From the IMG/VR virus record IMGVR_UViG_3300009164_000269, positions 1 through 28,737 of that record: a stretch of DNA of 28,737 bases; one strand, given 5' to 3'. The DNA comes from a virus. The notes under the pieces are model-generated. The model had not been told where the DNA came from and made no database searches. It saw only the letters and a program-made list of their open reading frames with translations. A program made the translations under genes and the position numbers. Positions 5,638-12,357 of this stretch are shown here, in pieces. The stretch's first letter is position 1, and every line of letters starts with the position of its first letter.

Positions 5638-5837
5638 TCAAATTTAAAATGTTTTTTAATTAAATCACTGGCTTTATATGGTTCTGCTATATCGGCAATA
5701 TCGGCACATTCGCGCACAATCAACTCGGCGAACTTTTCTGTGTCAAACCGATCTACCATGTAGCTGTCAAAGGCATTGGTACCTCGTTGTTCACGCACAA
5801 TGCATTGAGCCTTTAGTTCTCTAATTCGTTCGTTCAT
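5634..5837 (-). CDS. KFAEL-EC-HFGV family small protein, 67 aa
   Basis: Fourth member of the family: MNERIRELKAQ at the start, FDTEKFAELIVRECADIAD in the middle and IKKHFKFE at the end. It differs in the last residues, where HFGV has become HFKF. It is joined to both neighbours by ATGA overlaps. The function is unknown. Confidence 0.75.
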   Translation of the reverse strand: MNERIRELKAQCIVREQRGTNAFDSYMVDRFDTEKFAELIVRECADIADIAEPYKASDLIKKHFKFE

Positions 5838-6067
5838 GATTTAAGTGTGTCTAATAGTAATTCTTTGCTTCGTTCGTCAAGACTTGTTTGTTCTGCATCG
5901 TATATATATGCAGTCACATGCGAAATGTATTCAACCAAGGCCTTGTTACCTTCGTCGGTCCAATGGCTATAGTAATAGCCCGATGAACTACGATAGTAGA
6001 ATCTTTTATTCTGCATGAGTTCATTGATACCACCATATATGATATCCTTGATCACTTGTTTATCCAT
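5834..6067 (-). CDS. Hypothetical protein, 77 aa
   Basis: The frame is open far back into the ligase gene, but the natural start is the ATG at 6067, one base after the ligase stop. The product has a helical N-terminus (MDKQVIKDIIYGGINELM), a tyrosine-rich middle (RFYYRSSSGYYYSHW) and an acidic helical end. No family is recognised. The tight spacing means it is translated with DNA ligase and may be a partner of it, but nothing in the sequence proves that. Confidence 0.65.
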   Translation of the reverse strand: MDKQVIKDIIYGGINELMQNKRFYYRSSSGYYYSHWTDEGNKALVEYISHVTAYIYDAEQTSLDERSKELLLDTLKS

Positions 6068-6068
6068 A

Positions 6069-7379
6069 TTAGATTTTCTCACCAACCGCAAATCCACGGA
6101 ACCTAATGAATCTCGGGAAGCGCAGGCTATAGGTTCCGTCTTGATTTTGTGTAACAGCATCTGCACGTACTTCAACCACTTCACCTTCTGTACGGCAGTT
6201 CCAAAAATCCTCACGCTGTTGGTCCGTGAATCCACTGCCAACATTGACTCTAATGTCTTTGCCATCATCTCGACCTTCGCATACCAGCGCACCCATTTTG
6301 CCCACATTACGCCCAGTACCCGGTTCTGTGTCTACCACAGTCAAACTCACTTCAATGAATGGTTTGAGTTTAAGCCATGCCACACTGCGTTTGCATTCGT
6401 AGACAGCCGCAGGATCCTTGATCATGATACCTTCGTATCCGCCGGCAATGGCAAGAGCATTGATTTCTCGGTATCTTGCTTGTCCCTCTTCAGAATCTAG
6501 ATCAACCAGTTCTTGTCCTACTACGGTTGCATTGGGCAAACTAGTTTGATGTTCTTCCATGAACGCACCCAAGTGACTGCTACGGAATTCTTGCGTGGCA
6601 TTCCATACACCTCGTTCAAAGTGTTCAAGAGGTATGCAGTCAAACAAGTTGAGTACAGCATCTGTGGCTTGAACATCGCTTTTACGATGTACCTGCTTCA
6701 TCAAGTCTTGAAAACTGCCACTCATGATCTCACCATCGAACACCCAAGGTTCAAGCAAGGTATTGGCAACAGTGGCAAACTGGTCTTTCACATGGGGAAA
6801 GTTCGAGAACTCTTTACCATTACGACTAAACATATCCACACGGCCATCAGGGTATACAATAGTAATAACCCTAACGCCGTCCAGCTTAACCTCGATGAGT
6901 TTTTTCCCTGAGACTTTTGATTCATGATTAGCACTATCATGAGCAAGCTGACACCCAAAAATAGGAATAGCATAACTAGCATACGTCTTCTCCACAACCT
7001 TGTTGATTGTTTTTTCACTCACACCACAACGTAGATCTTTGATCAGTATACGACGATACCAGTTGTTCCATTGTGTGTTAGTGCAGTTTGCCATTAATTC
7101 AGCAAGTGTGTCGCGGGCAAGATTGCCTGTAAACGTACGGTTAATGAAGCCGGTGATAATGAGTGTAAATGAGTCCCAATCTACACCAGGACCATCTGCA
7201 CCTGTACGCTCTGGTACCTGCTTGATGCCAAAGGTGATCATGGGATCCAATGCCAGTCTACAGCCTTCGAAGAATTCGTTGTTACCTTCTTGTGCTTGAA
7301 CAAGAACAATAGCTTCTTTGTCCAACCGACTGGAATGATCTTCAAGAGTGGAAATTACATTTTGGCACGGATCGCTCAT
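6069..7379 (-). CDS. ATP-dependent DNA ligase, 436 aa (T4 gp30-like)
   Basis: It seals nicks in duplex DNA, joining Okazaki fragments and repair tracts in the infected cell. All nucleotidyltransferase motifs are present: motif I KLDGVR with the AMP-accepting lysine K165, a phenylalanine- and arginine-containing strand (MFSRNGKEFSNFP), motif III VFDGEIM, motif IV EGIMIKD and motif V WLKLKP. About 160 residues of helical DNA-binding domain precede the catalytic core and an OB-like domain follows. Length is close to that of T4 ligase (487) and typical of aquatic phage ligases. A ribosome binding site AAAGGT lies before the ATG. It is the third gene of the operon from the promoter at 7849-7877, which points to early or middle expression. 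Confidence 0.95.
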   Translation of the reverse strand: MSDPCQNVISTLEDHSSRLDKEAIVLVQAQEGNNEFFEGCRLALDPMITFGIKQVPERTGADGPGVDWDSFTLIITGFINRTFTGNLARDTLAELMANCTNTQWNNWYRRILIKDLRCGVSEKTINKVVEKTYASYAIPIFGCQLAHDSANHESKVSGKKLIEVKLDGVRVITIVYPDGRVDMFSRNGKEFSNFPHVKDQFATVANTLLEPWVFDGEIMSGSFQDLMKQVHRKSDVQATDAVLNLFDCIPLEHFERGVWNATQEFRSSHLGAFMEEHQTSLPNATVVGQELVDLDSEEGQARYREINALAIAGGYEGIMIKDPAAVYECKRSVAWLKLKPFIEVSLTVVDTEPGTGRNVGKMGALVCEGRDDGKDIRVNVGSGFTDQQREDFWNCRTEGEVVEVRADAVTQNQDGTYSLRFPRFIRFRGFAVGEKI

Positions 7380-7388
7380 GTTAGACCT

Positions 7389-7595
7389 TTAAATAAAGAT
7401 TTCTTTAAGAAACACCATGGCCACTTCGGTGTCATCAATTTCATCTAATGTAGAAGCAGTGATTAGTTCACGCACAATAATTGCGTCAACACCAAATAGT
7501 TCTACAATGACGTCAACCTGTTGTTTGGTTTGTGATTGCCACAGCAAGTCGGCACATTGTCGTTGTCTAGCAGTGAGTCCAGTTAAAGTGATCAT
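7389..7595 (-). CDS. Conserved small phage protein, 68 aa
   Basis: A helical protein with LTARQRQCADLLWQ at the start, QQVDVIVELFG in the middle and an acidic end (LDEIDDTEVAM). I recognise the pattern from small conserved hypotheticals beside replication genes of aquatic phages, but no function is known. It stands between a KFAEL family gene and DNA ligase, nine bases before the ligase ATG, so it is part of the same message. Confidence 0.7.
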   Translation of the reverse strand: MITLTGLTARQRQCADLLWQSQTKQQVDVIVELFGVDAIIVRELITASTLDEIDDTEVAMVFLKEIFI

Positions 7596-7598
7596 TGT

Positions 7599-7826
7599 TT
7601 AATCCTGTTTAAAATGATTTTGTAATGTTTCAATACTTTTTTTAATAGTACATTCAACAATGCCTACTTGGAATGGTGTCATTGCACAATGTGTTGGTGT
7701 AGTTGCCACCACATCAACGCATTCCTGAATCAGGAGTTCTGCAAAACGTTCCAGGTTCTTACCGCCTACCTCAGGGTAGGTAGATCCGCCGGCTTCTAGT
7801 GCAAGCCTTTTAAATTTTTCATTCAT
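7599..7826 (-). CDS. KFAEL-EC-HF family small protein, 75 aa, operon leader
   Basis: Fifth member of the family, separated from the others by ligase: MNEKFKRLALEAGG at the start, LERFAELLIQECVDVV in the middle and LQNHFKQD at the end, with a longer loop holding several Thr and Cys residues. An ATG at 7832 is also possible; 7826 is chosen because the sister proteins start with MN and the AAGGA is better spaced from it. It is the first gene after a strong sigma70-like promoter and so heads a twelve-gene operon. Confidence 0.75.
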   Translation of the reverse strand: MNEKFKRLALEAGGSTYPEVGGKNLERFAELLIQECVDVVATTPTHCAMTPFQVGIVECTIKKSIETLQNHFKQD

Positions 7827-7848
7827 GGTCATGGTCCTTCAATCATTG

Positions 7849-7877
7849 ATTGTAACATAACGCAACCATAATGTCAA
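7849..7877 (-). promoter_or_regulatory. Strong sigma70-like promoter of the ligase operon
   Basis: TTGACA (7877-7872), 17 bp, TACAAT (7854-7849) on the minus strand, one mismatch in twelve. It gives a short leader with an AAGGA site and starts the operon running from 7826 to 3793. Confidence 0.8.
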
Positions 7878-7880
7878 CCT

Positions 7881-8162
7881 TTACATGCACCAAAAAGTTT
7901 CACTGGCAGGGTTGCAAGCCCAGGGAGTATCACGATCAATCTGCACAGGCTTACCTGTCATCAAATTCTTAACAGTGATCTTTGTAGGGTGGTATTCGAA
8001 GCGCCAGCCTTTGGTAGCAGGATACAAATCATAGAGTTCGTTGCATTCACGACGCATACCCGCTTCGTCACGATTTGCCCAAACTGTAGTGCTGAACAGT
8101 CGCTCGCCTGTCTTGGTACGACGATCTGTTTTGTAGATATACATGGTGTAATCTTGCTTCAT
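7881..8162 (-). CDS. Conserved phage hypothetical protein, 93 aa
   Basis: Starts MKQDYTMYIYKTDRRTKTGE and has a central GWRFEYHP and a C-terminal block with IDRDTPWACNP. The pattern is known to me from many uncultured aquatic phages, always as a hypothetical protein. It is strand-rich at the start and compact, with several conserved-looking aromatic residues. GGAG stands seven bases before the ATG, and this site overlaps the stop of the upstream 42-residue gene. It is the last gene of the short unit that begins with the GIY-YIG-like protein. Confidence 0.75.
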   Translation of the reverse strand: MKQDYTMYIYKTDRRTKTGERLFSTTVWANRDEAGMRRECNELYDLYPATKGWRFEYHPTKITVKNLMTGKPVQIDRDTPWACNPASETFWCM

Positions 8163-8163
8163 A

Positions 8164-8292
8164 TCATACTCCTTCTTCGGTTTCGTAAACCCAGCCGACT
8201 GGGATGTCTAACATTACAGCAACTTCTCGAGGTTGGTGCCCAGCATCCAACAGCTCTTGAATCTGGACTTTTAAATCTGACATTTTACTCAT
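8164..8292 (-). CDS. Very small helix-turn-helix-like protein, 42 aa
   Basis: A gene too short for usual gene finders. AAGGA stands before the ATG, and the product reads MSKMSDLKVQIQELLDAG, then HQPREVAVMLDIPVGWVYET and a short acidic end. This is the sequence of a single helix-turn-helix of the resolvase or sigma-region-4 type: one helix, then a second (REVAVML), a turn (DIP) and a recognition helix (VGWVYE). Similar 40-residue proteins are common in aquatic phages. It probably binds DNA or RNA polymerase as a dimer; the target is unknown. The third codon pair offers a second ATG (8283) that is also usable. Confidence 0.7.
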   Translation of the reverse strand: MSKMSDLKVQIQELLDAGHQPREVAVMLDIPVGWVYETEEGV

Positions 8293-8301
8293 TTTGTTTC
8301 C

Positions 8302-8628
8302 TTAGTGTGTGTTTAAAGCAGGTGCAAATTCACGGATCAGTTCACGCTCACGTGCATGGGCAGGCTTGCGTCCACGCACCAATTCTAATACGCCATATAC
8401 GTGGGCATCAGAACCGTAGTTACGAATGCTCTCGCACAAGGCCCAAGTCTTGTTTTCTGTAACTGCACGACGAACGTGCTTTTGGATACGCACTTTGAGT
8501 GCTTTGCGCACTTGCTGACCACATACAGTGATGCCAACATACTGCTGGCCGGTTACTGTATTTGTAATACAGTAAACTGCATGCTTGGTATCTTGACGGC
8601 GTTTACGGGTTTGTGTTTTACTGTTCAT
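8302..8628 (-). CDS. GIY-YIG-like nuclease domain protein, 108 aa
   Basis: After a basic start (QTRKRRQD) the sequence reads HAVYCITNTVTGQQYVGIT, which is the GIY...YIG signature in degenerate form (VYC and YVG). An arginine-rich helix follows, and near the end RERELIREF supplies the glutamate expected to bind metal. The family cuts DNA as homing, repair or restriction nucleases. At 108 residues it is the nuclease domain alone, without a separate DNA-binding domain, so it may be free-standing or decayed. The ATG at 8628 lies six bases after a TATAAT and lacks a Shine-Dalgarno sequence, so the mRNA may be leaderless. No intron or split gene is seen nearby. Confidence 0.7.
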   Translation of the reverse strand: MNSKTQTRKRRQDTKHAVYCITNTVTGQQYVGITVCGQQVRKALKVRIQKHVRRAVTENKTWALCESIRNYGSDAHVYGVLELVRGRKPAHARERELIREFAPALNTH

Positions 8629-8634
8629 GTATGT

Positions 8635-8664
8635 ATTATAACCGCAAAACGGTGATCTGGTCAA
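8635..8664 (-). promoter_or_regulatory. Sigma70-like promoter abutting the ATG at 8628
   Basis: TTGACC (8664-8659), 18 bp, TATAAT (8640-8635) on the minus strand. Transcription should start six or seven bases further on, at the start codon itself. It lies directly after the stacked terminators of the upstream gene. Confidence 0.7.
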
Positions 8665-8671
8665 CCGTTTA

Positions 8672-8750
8672 TTTTGTGGCAAAAAAGCCACAAAAAACCA
8701 CAAAAAATGCCTGTTTTTTCGGCACTTTTTGTGGTAAAAAAGCCACAATT
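8672..8750 (-). terminator. Three stacked hairpin terminators
   Basis: Three hairpins stand side by side: 8726-8750 (TTGTGGC/ACCACAA type), 8702-8730 (TGCC/GGCA with long flanking A and T runs) and 8672-8695 (TTTTGTGGC/GCCACAAAA with an A6 loop). On the minus strand each is rich in U after the stem, and the GTGGC word recurs. They follow the stop of the 78-residue gene at once and shield the next promoter. Confidence 0.75.
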
Positions 8751-8986
8751 TAATGTAAAGTTGTACCTGATCGCATGGCTAGATCTGTACTACTAACTCC
8801 AAACATATCTAGTATCTTTTGCACTGCTTCTGGTGGAGCACTAAATGATTCATTTGGCCCAAATACTGTTTTTAAATTACCTTCTCCGTCAATAAGGAAT
8901 CCAAAATCATTTTCATCAATATCAAACTCACCTAAATCTTCATTAACAGATAAACTAATATCTTCTTCCATGGATCTCTTTGACAT
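8750..8986 (-). CDS. Small acidic phage protein, 78 aa
   Basis: A very acidic protein (SMEEDISLSVNEDLGEFDID) with a middle block DFGFLIDGEGNLKTVFGPNE and a helical end (PPEAVQKILDMFGV). It has the look of small conserved late proteins of aquatic myoviruses; I cannot give a function. GGAG stands before the ATG, a late-type TTAAATA element lies about 22 bases upstream, and the stacked terminators follow the stop, so it is a single-gene late unit made in quantity. Confidence 0.7.
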   Translation of the reverse strand: MSKRSMEEDISLSVNEDLGEFDIDENDFGFLIDGEGNLKTVFGPNESFSAPPEAVQKILDMFGVSSTDLAMRSGTTLH

Positions 8987-9007
8987 AATAAAGCTCCTTA
9001 TACCTAG

Positions 9008-9014
9008 TATTTAA
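9008..9014 (-). promoter_or_regulatory. Late-type promoter element TTAAATA
   Basis: TTAAATA (9014-9008) on the minus strand, with CTA after it, resembles the T4 late promoter TATAAATACTA at its 3' part. It gives a short leader with GGAG before the 78-residue gene. Confidence 0.45.
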
Positions 9015-9019
9015 GTCTG

Positions 9020-9037
9020 GATAATCGGTTGATTATC
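9020..9037 (-). other. 7-bp hairpin after the Fe-S carrier gene
   Basis: GATAATC and GATTATC pair around a four-base loop. It follows the stop of the Fe-S carrier gene on the minus strand and lies just before the late element. It has no run of T, so it may be a weak terminator or an RNA 3'-end stabiliser. Confidence 0.35.
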
Positions 9038-9051
9038 GCACTAGTTAATTA

Positions 9052-9375
9052 TTACACAGAAAAACTACTTCCGCAACCACAACTACCAGAAGAATTGGGA
9101 TTGTTAATTACAAAACTACTGCCCATTAATTCTTCTCTGTAATCTATTTCTGAACCTGTTAGATATTGCATGCTCATGGCATCAACCAATACTCCAAATG
9201 GTTCAATTTTAAAAATAAAATCGTCTTCGGCTTGTTCATAATCTAGCATGAAACCATATTGAAAACCCGAGCAACCGCCACCTTGTACAAATACTCGTAG
9301 ATATACGTCTTTGCGATTTTCATCATATAGAATATCAGTTACTCGTTGTCGAGCAGATTCGGTAATATTAATCAT
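9052..9375 (-). CDS. A-type iron-sulfur carrier (IscA/ErpA/HesB family), 107 aa
   Basis: A-type carriers bind an Fe-S cluster or iron and pass it to target apoproteins in the cytoplasm. The three ligand cysteines are all present: C35 in GGGCSGFQYG and C99/C101 in SCGCG near the C-terminus. Length (107) equals the family norm and the rest fits throughout (ITESARQRV at the start, VDAMSMQYLTGSEIDY in the middle). The ATG overlaps the stop of the membrane-protein gene as ATGA. It is an auxiliary metabolic gene of aquatic T4-like phages. Which protein it serves is not shown; aerobic NrdB in this window uses a di-metal site, not an Fe-S cluster, so a host or other phage enzyme is more likely. Confidence 0.93.
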   Translation of the reverse strand: MINITESARQRVTDILYDENRKDVYLRVFVQGGGCSGFQYGFMLDYEQAEDDFIFKIEPFGVLVDAMSMQYLTGSEIDYREELMGSSFVINNPNSSGSCGCGSSFSV

Positions 9376-9698
9376 TTAAATAAAATCAAACTCATTATCA
9401 CAGTTTGTGCCACAAAGCCCAAACTAATGGTTGAAATATACAAGAAGTTTCTTTCAATCAAACTCTTGAAGAACAAGGTAATTAAACCACTCCATATAAA
9501 CAATACCATGTCAACCGATGGCAACTGGTCACTCTTGTTTAACAAAACTGCCAACAGGGTGGGAGCAGTAGACAAGTGTAACAATATAATTGTCAACCAA
9601 CCCAAGGTATGTGCACTCAGTTTACCCAAATGATTGAATAAGAAATCCCAAACTATCAAAGATATTTTTTTAGCAGGTTCAATAATAAATTTTAACAT
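9372..9698 (-). CDS. Small membrane protein, 108 aa
   Basis: Three hydrophobic segments can be seen, near residues 31-52, 64-77 and 86-107, with a short amphipathic N-terminus (MLKFIIEPAKKISL). No family name comes to mind, although I know similar hypotheticals from aquatic myoviruses. It lies directly after the SleB-like hydrolase gene and before the Fe-S carrier. Membrane proteins beside a cell-wall hydrolase are often holins, but its position after the hydrolase and its three segments do not prove that. AAGGA precedes the ATG. Confidence 0.7.
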   Translation of the reverse strand: MLKFIIEPAKKISLIVWDFLFNHLGKLSAHTLGWLTIILLHLSTAPTLLAVLLNKSDQLPSVDMVLFIWSGLITLFFKSLIERNFLYISTISLGFVAQTVIMSLILFK

Positions 9699-9706
9699 TT
9701 TTTTCC

Positions 9707-10285
9707 TTAACGATAAAACACGTGACCACCAATGGTACCAATTTTCACTCTGTTCCAGCCTGGGTTGATATGGGTGCTATGAAAGTACAGGGCATGTTGC
9801 AGACTGGGCAATCTAAAGTTTTCTAACAATACTTTTTTGGCCACAATCATGCACTCCTCATGTACTGCCTTGTTTAGGGGTTTAACTGCACTCTCTCGAT
9901 CACAGTACCACGAAAACTGACAAACTGTTTTTTCATAAAAACTGTTCTTTTGATACACAACCTTGCAGACATCATTGGGAAACTGACTGCTGGCGGCACG
10001 GTTCAGTGTGACCTGTGCCACTGCCACTTTGCCTTCAAATGGTTCTCCGCCGGCTTCATGGTAGATATTTTTGGCCAGGCAGGCCAGTTGCTGTTCTCTA
10101 AATTTTGCTGTTACATCCGACTGTTCTACAGCAGTAATACTGCTGAACTTTTTGGTTATGGTCCACTCCAACAGCGATACCGATGCCCAAATACCAATCA
10201 ACATCAACACCAATGCCAATCCTACACTTAGGATTTGGTCAACGTTGACCTCTGGGTTTTCTAATTCATAAGACTTATAATTCAT
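9707..10285 (-). CDS. SleB-like cell wall hydrolase with N-terminal membrane anchor, 192 aa
   Basis: The C-terminal two thirds match the Hydrolase_2/SleB family: CLAKNIYHEAGGEPFEGKVA with the likely catalytic glutamate E77, VTLNRAASSQFPNDVCKVVY, then CQFSWYCDR and HALYFHSTHINPGW at the end. These enzymes cut the glycan strand of peptidoglycan. Residues 17-40 are a single hydrophobic helix after a short acidic N-terminus, with no cleavage site, so the protein should sit in the inner membrane with its enzyme domain outside, as signal-anchor endolysins do. AAAGGAG precedes the ATG and a sigma70-like promoter precedes that. It is the best endolysin candidate in the window. Confidence 0.88.
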   Translation of the reverse strand: MNYKSYELENPEVNVDQILSVGLALVLMLIGIWASVSLLEWTITKKFSSITAVEQSDVTAKFREQQLACLAKNIYHEAGGEPFEGKVAVAQVTLNRAASSQFPNDVCKVVYQKNSFYEKTVCQFSWYCDRESAVKPLNKAVHEECMIVAKKVLLENFRLPSLQHALYFHSTHINPGWNRVKIGTIGGHVFYR

Positions 10286-10327
10286 TACATCTCCTTTACG
10301 GTGGTATGAATGCTACAACTGAATGCT

Positions 10328-10356
10328 ATTGTAACACACATAATGAAATTGATCAA
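10328..10356 (-). promoter_or_regulatory. Sigma70-like promoter of the hydrolase operon
   Basis: TTGATC (10356-10351), 17 bp, TACAAT (10333-10328) on the minus strand. It leads to hydrolase, membrane protein and Fe-S carrier. The -35 overlaps a hairpin that ends the upstream unit. Confidence 0.6.
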
Positions 10357-10375
10357 GAGTTTTGGCAACTCTTGA
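10353..10375 (-). other. 9-bp perfect hairpin at the end of the structural gene
   Basis: TCAAGAGTT and AACTCTTGA pair around five bases. On the minus strand it lies just after the stop of the 554-residue gene. It has only a weak T tract, so it is a likely but not classical terminator. Confidence 0.5.
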
Positions 10376-10384
10376 CGGGCACGG

Positions 10385-12049
10385 CTAGCAATTGTGATCT
10401 GCTAGTACTTGTGCGGCACGCTCGACTGAGTCAACCTTGGTGTAAGATTGAATTCCTTTGTCGATCAGCTGATTAATGTTGGCACCTTCTATGATGCTGG
10501 CCTTAATTGCTTCTCCGTATACGCTGTCTAATGCCAGACTGTTGATCATTTCAGCGTATTGTAACATCATGGGATCCTGTTGTACATTGTGCAGACCCAA
10601 GACGAATGCAGTTATTCCAGAATTAGAACCAACTGATTCAACAAGATTAATTCCTGTCAATGCAAGGTTCTTTCTTTCAACCAATAACCTGTTAAACATA
10701 TTTGTATAAGCAGTCTGTCCTGCTGTTCTAAATCCAACCACGGCTGTGTTTGTTGAACTGACTACCGCGGCAGTGGCGCTAGTGATATTTGCAGCCACTT
10801 GATTATAATTTACATTGCCAGTAACGGTTTGTGCGGCAATGATTGCAGTTTTAAGAGTTTGTCCTAGCTCAGTGCTTAATATTCCTGCTTGTGCAGTGGT
10901 CATTGCGGTAATATCTTTGGTATACCCAACTCCACTTACAGATCCAATAATGTCAGACATGATGGGATTACCAAACGGCCCAACACCTGTGCCCAATCTT
11001 GCATAAGAACCAGTGAATAAATTGGCAGGTGCCAGACTCGGCAAGCCATCCAAATGCGGCAAGTCCGTGCTTATTATAGATGCATAGGTGTTTTTCAAAT
11101 CTGCAAACGATCGAAACTCGCCGCCCACGTTGACCAACTTGTTTGACAATGCAGCCAGGGACGAGCCAGCGGCACCTAGTGCAATTGGACTTAGTACTCG
11201 ACTGGCATCCATGGCATCAAGTAAAGTATCCAAAGGTTTGTATGGAGCAAATTTAGTCACAGTCACTATTCTATTTAGATCTACACCTTTGATATTGGCC
11301 AGCACAGAATTGACTTGACGTAGATCAGCAGTGGCTATATTGCTAACATCAACACCGGCAGCAACAAGTGATTGGCTAATAAAATAAAAACCTTGACCGA
11401 TCAAATTTGAACACAGGGTTCTTGGATCACCCAATTTTGATAATTGTCTAATATCATACATGGTGCCAAAGTTACCAAACTCATTGACTAGAGTGGTGTA
11501 ACCACTGGGTATTGTGCCCGAAGGAACTGTGATTTCTTTGTTGGTTCCGCCTACCACACTGCTGTATTGACTGTTAAGCCCACTGGTAATGATGTCTTTG
11601 TAACTGTTAATGGTGTGACCGAAGTCAGAGAATTTTAGATTTTTATAACTATCGAATGCACCCATTGTATCAAATGAGTTTACACAAAACGCATTAACTT
11701 GAGTCAGTATGTCTGTTAAACCAATTGCACCATTGACCATGATGCGGTCGGCCTGGGCGCGAACATCTGCAATCAAGTTGTTGAAATTAAAACTGCTGGA
11801 TATATTACTTGGAACCGAGTCTCTCAATGCTGTAGACACCGTACCAGTTAAATATCCTGGTACAGCAAGCAGTGCCGAACGAACAGCAACATTGGAATTT
11901 GTGGTCAATGCGGTTTGACTTGCCTGCGTTAAAGCGGAAGTGTTAAATGATGTCACTGCAGAAGTAAAGCCGGGGGAAATACCTAAGCCGGTATTTTGCA
12001 ATAGTCCTGCACTGGCTACAGCCTGCACTGGTGTAAATATCTTGGTCAT
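10385..12049 (-). CDS. Large structural protein, probably tail or baseplate, 554 aa
   Basis: A long protein rich in Ala, Ser, Thr, Asn and Gly, with few charges, few cysteines and long helices; this is the composition of phage tail and baseplate proteins. Recognisable blocks such as FGTMYDIRQLSKLGDPR and TKFAPYKPLDTLLDAMDASR recall hypothetical structural proteins of aquatic myoviruses. No enzyme motif is visible. It follows the PAAR gene after 37 bases, so a place in the baseplate hub or spike region is likely. The start has no Shine-Dalgarno sequence, and a late-type GTAAATA element ends six bases before the ATG, predicting a leaderless late mRNA. Confidence 0.7.
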   Translation of the reverse strand: MTKIFTPVQAVASAGLLQNTGLGISPGFTSAVTSFNTSALTQASQTALTTNSNVAVRSALLAVPGYLTGTVSTALRDSVPSNISSSFNFNNLIADVRAQADRIMVNGAIGLTDILTQVNAFCVNSFDTMGAFDSYKNLKFSDFGHTINSYKDIITSGLNSQYSSVVGGTNKEITVPSGTIPSGYTTLVNEFGNFGTMYDIRQLSKLGDPRTLCSNLIGQGFYFISQSLVAAGVDVSNIATADLRQVNSVLANIKGVDLNRIVTVTKFAPYKPLDTLLDAMDASRVLSPIALGAAGSSLAALSNKLVNVGGEFRSFADLKNTYASIISTDLPHLDGLPSLAPANLFTGSYARLGTGVGPFGNPIMSDIIGSVSGVGYTKDITAMTTAQAGILSTELGQTLKTAIIAAQTVTGNVNYNQVAANITSATAAVVSSTNTAVVGFRTAGQTAYTNMFNRLLVERKNLALTGINLVESVGSNSGITAFVLGLHNVQQDPMMLQYAEMINSLALDSVYGEAIKASIIEGANINQLIDKGIQSYTKVDSVERAAQVLADHNC

Positions 12050-12055
12050 AATGTA

Positions 12056-12062
12056 TATTTAC
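12056..12062 (-). promoter_or_regulatory. Late-type element GTAAATA abutting the ATG at 12049
   Basis: GTAAATA (12062-12056) on the minus strand, followed by TACATT and then ATG. If it works as a T4-type late promoter, RNA would start at or within a base of the start codon. Confidence 0.5.
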
Positions 12063-12086
12063 CTACTTTTCAAGCAGGTTTTGCAA

Positions 12087-12353
12087 TCAGCCGGCGATTA
12101 CATCACCGCTGGCACTGGCTCTTGTGTGCCCGCAGGTGTCAGGGTTGCCCTGTACATTTATTGGTTTATTGCCGGCCAACACAGAGCTGACTCCACCGGC
12201 AGTTGCTGGACCACTGTGCGGTCCTTTTCCGTGCCTGGATACCGGCGTACCAATTACCACAATCGGGCGTCCGTTAACTAGGACTGAATCAACACCCGAT
12301 AAAGCGGCTCCGCCTCCGGTATCAGTATCTCCTTGTCTAACAACGCCCGGCAT
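12087..12353 (-). CDS. PAAR-domain spike tip protein, 88 aa
   Basis: PAAR proteins form the sharp cone on the tip of the gp5/VgrG-like spike of contractile tails. The repeated pattern is clear: MPGVVRQGDTDTGGGAALSG at the start, VLVNGRPIVVIGTPVSRHG in the middle and LAGNKPINVQGNPDTCGHTR at the end, with the His and Cys residues that hold the metal at the tip. At 88 residues it is a plain PAAR domain without a toxin extension. AAGGA precedes the ATG. It closes the unit that contains the nrd genes. Confidence 0.93.
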   Translation of the reverse strand: MPGVVRQGDTDTGGGAALSGVDSVLVNGRPIVVIGTPVSRHGKGPHSGPATAGGVSSVLAGNKPINVQGNPDTCGHTRASASGDVIAG

Positions 12354-12357
12354 GGTA

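Noticed and set aside
6068-6307. Extension of the 77-residue gene into the ligase gene
   Set aside because: The extra 80 codons are only the ligase gene in another frame; the ATG one base after the ligase stop is the natural start.
8629-8748. Extension of the GIY-YIG-like gene by 40 codons
   Set aside because: The part codes through stacked terminators and the promoter and does not fit the family.
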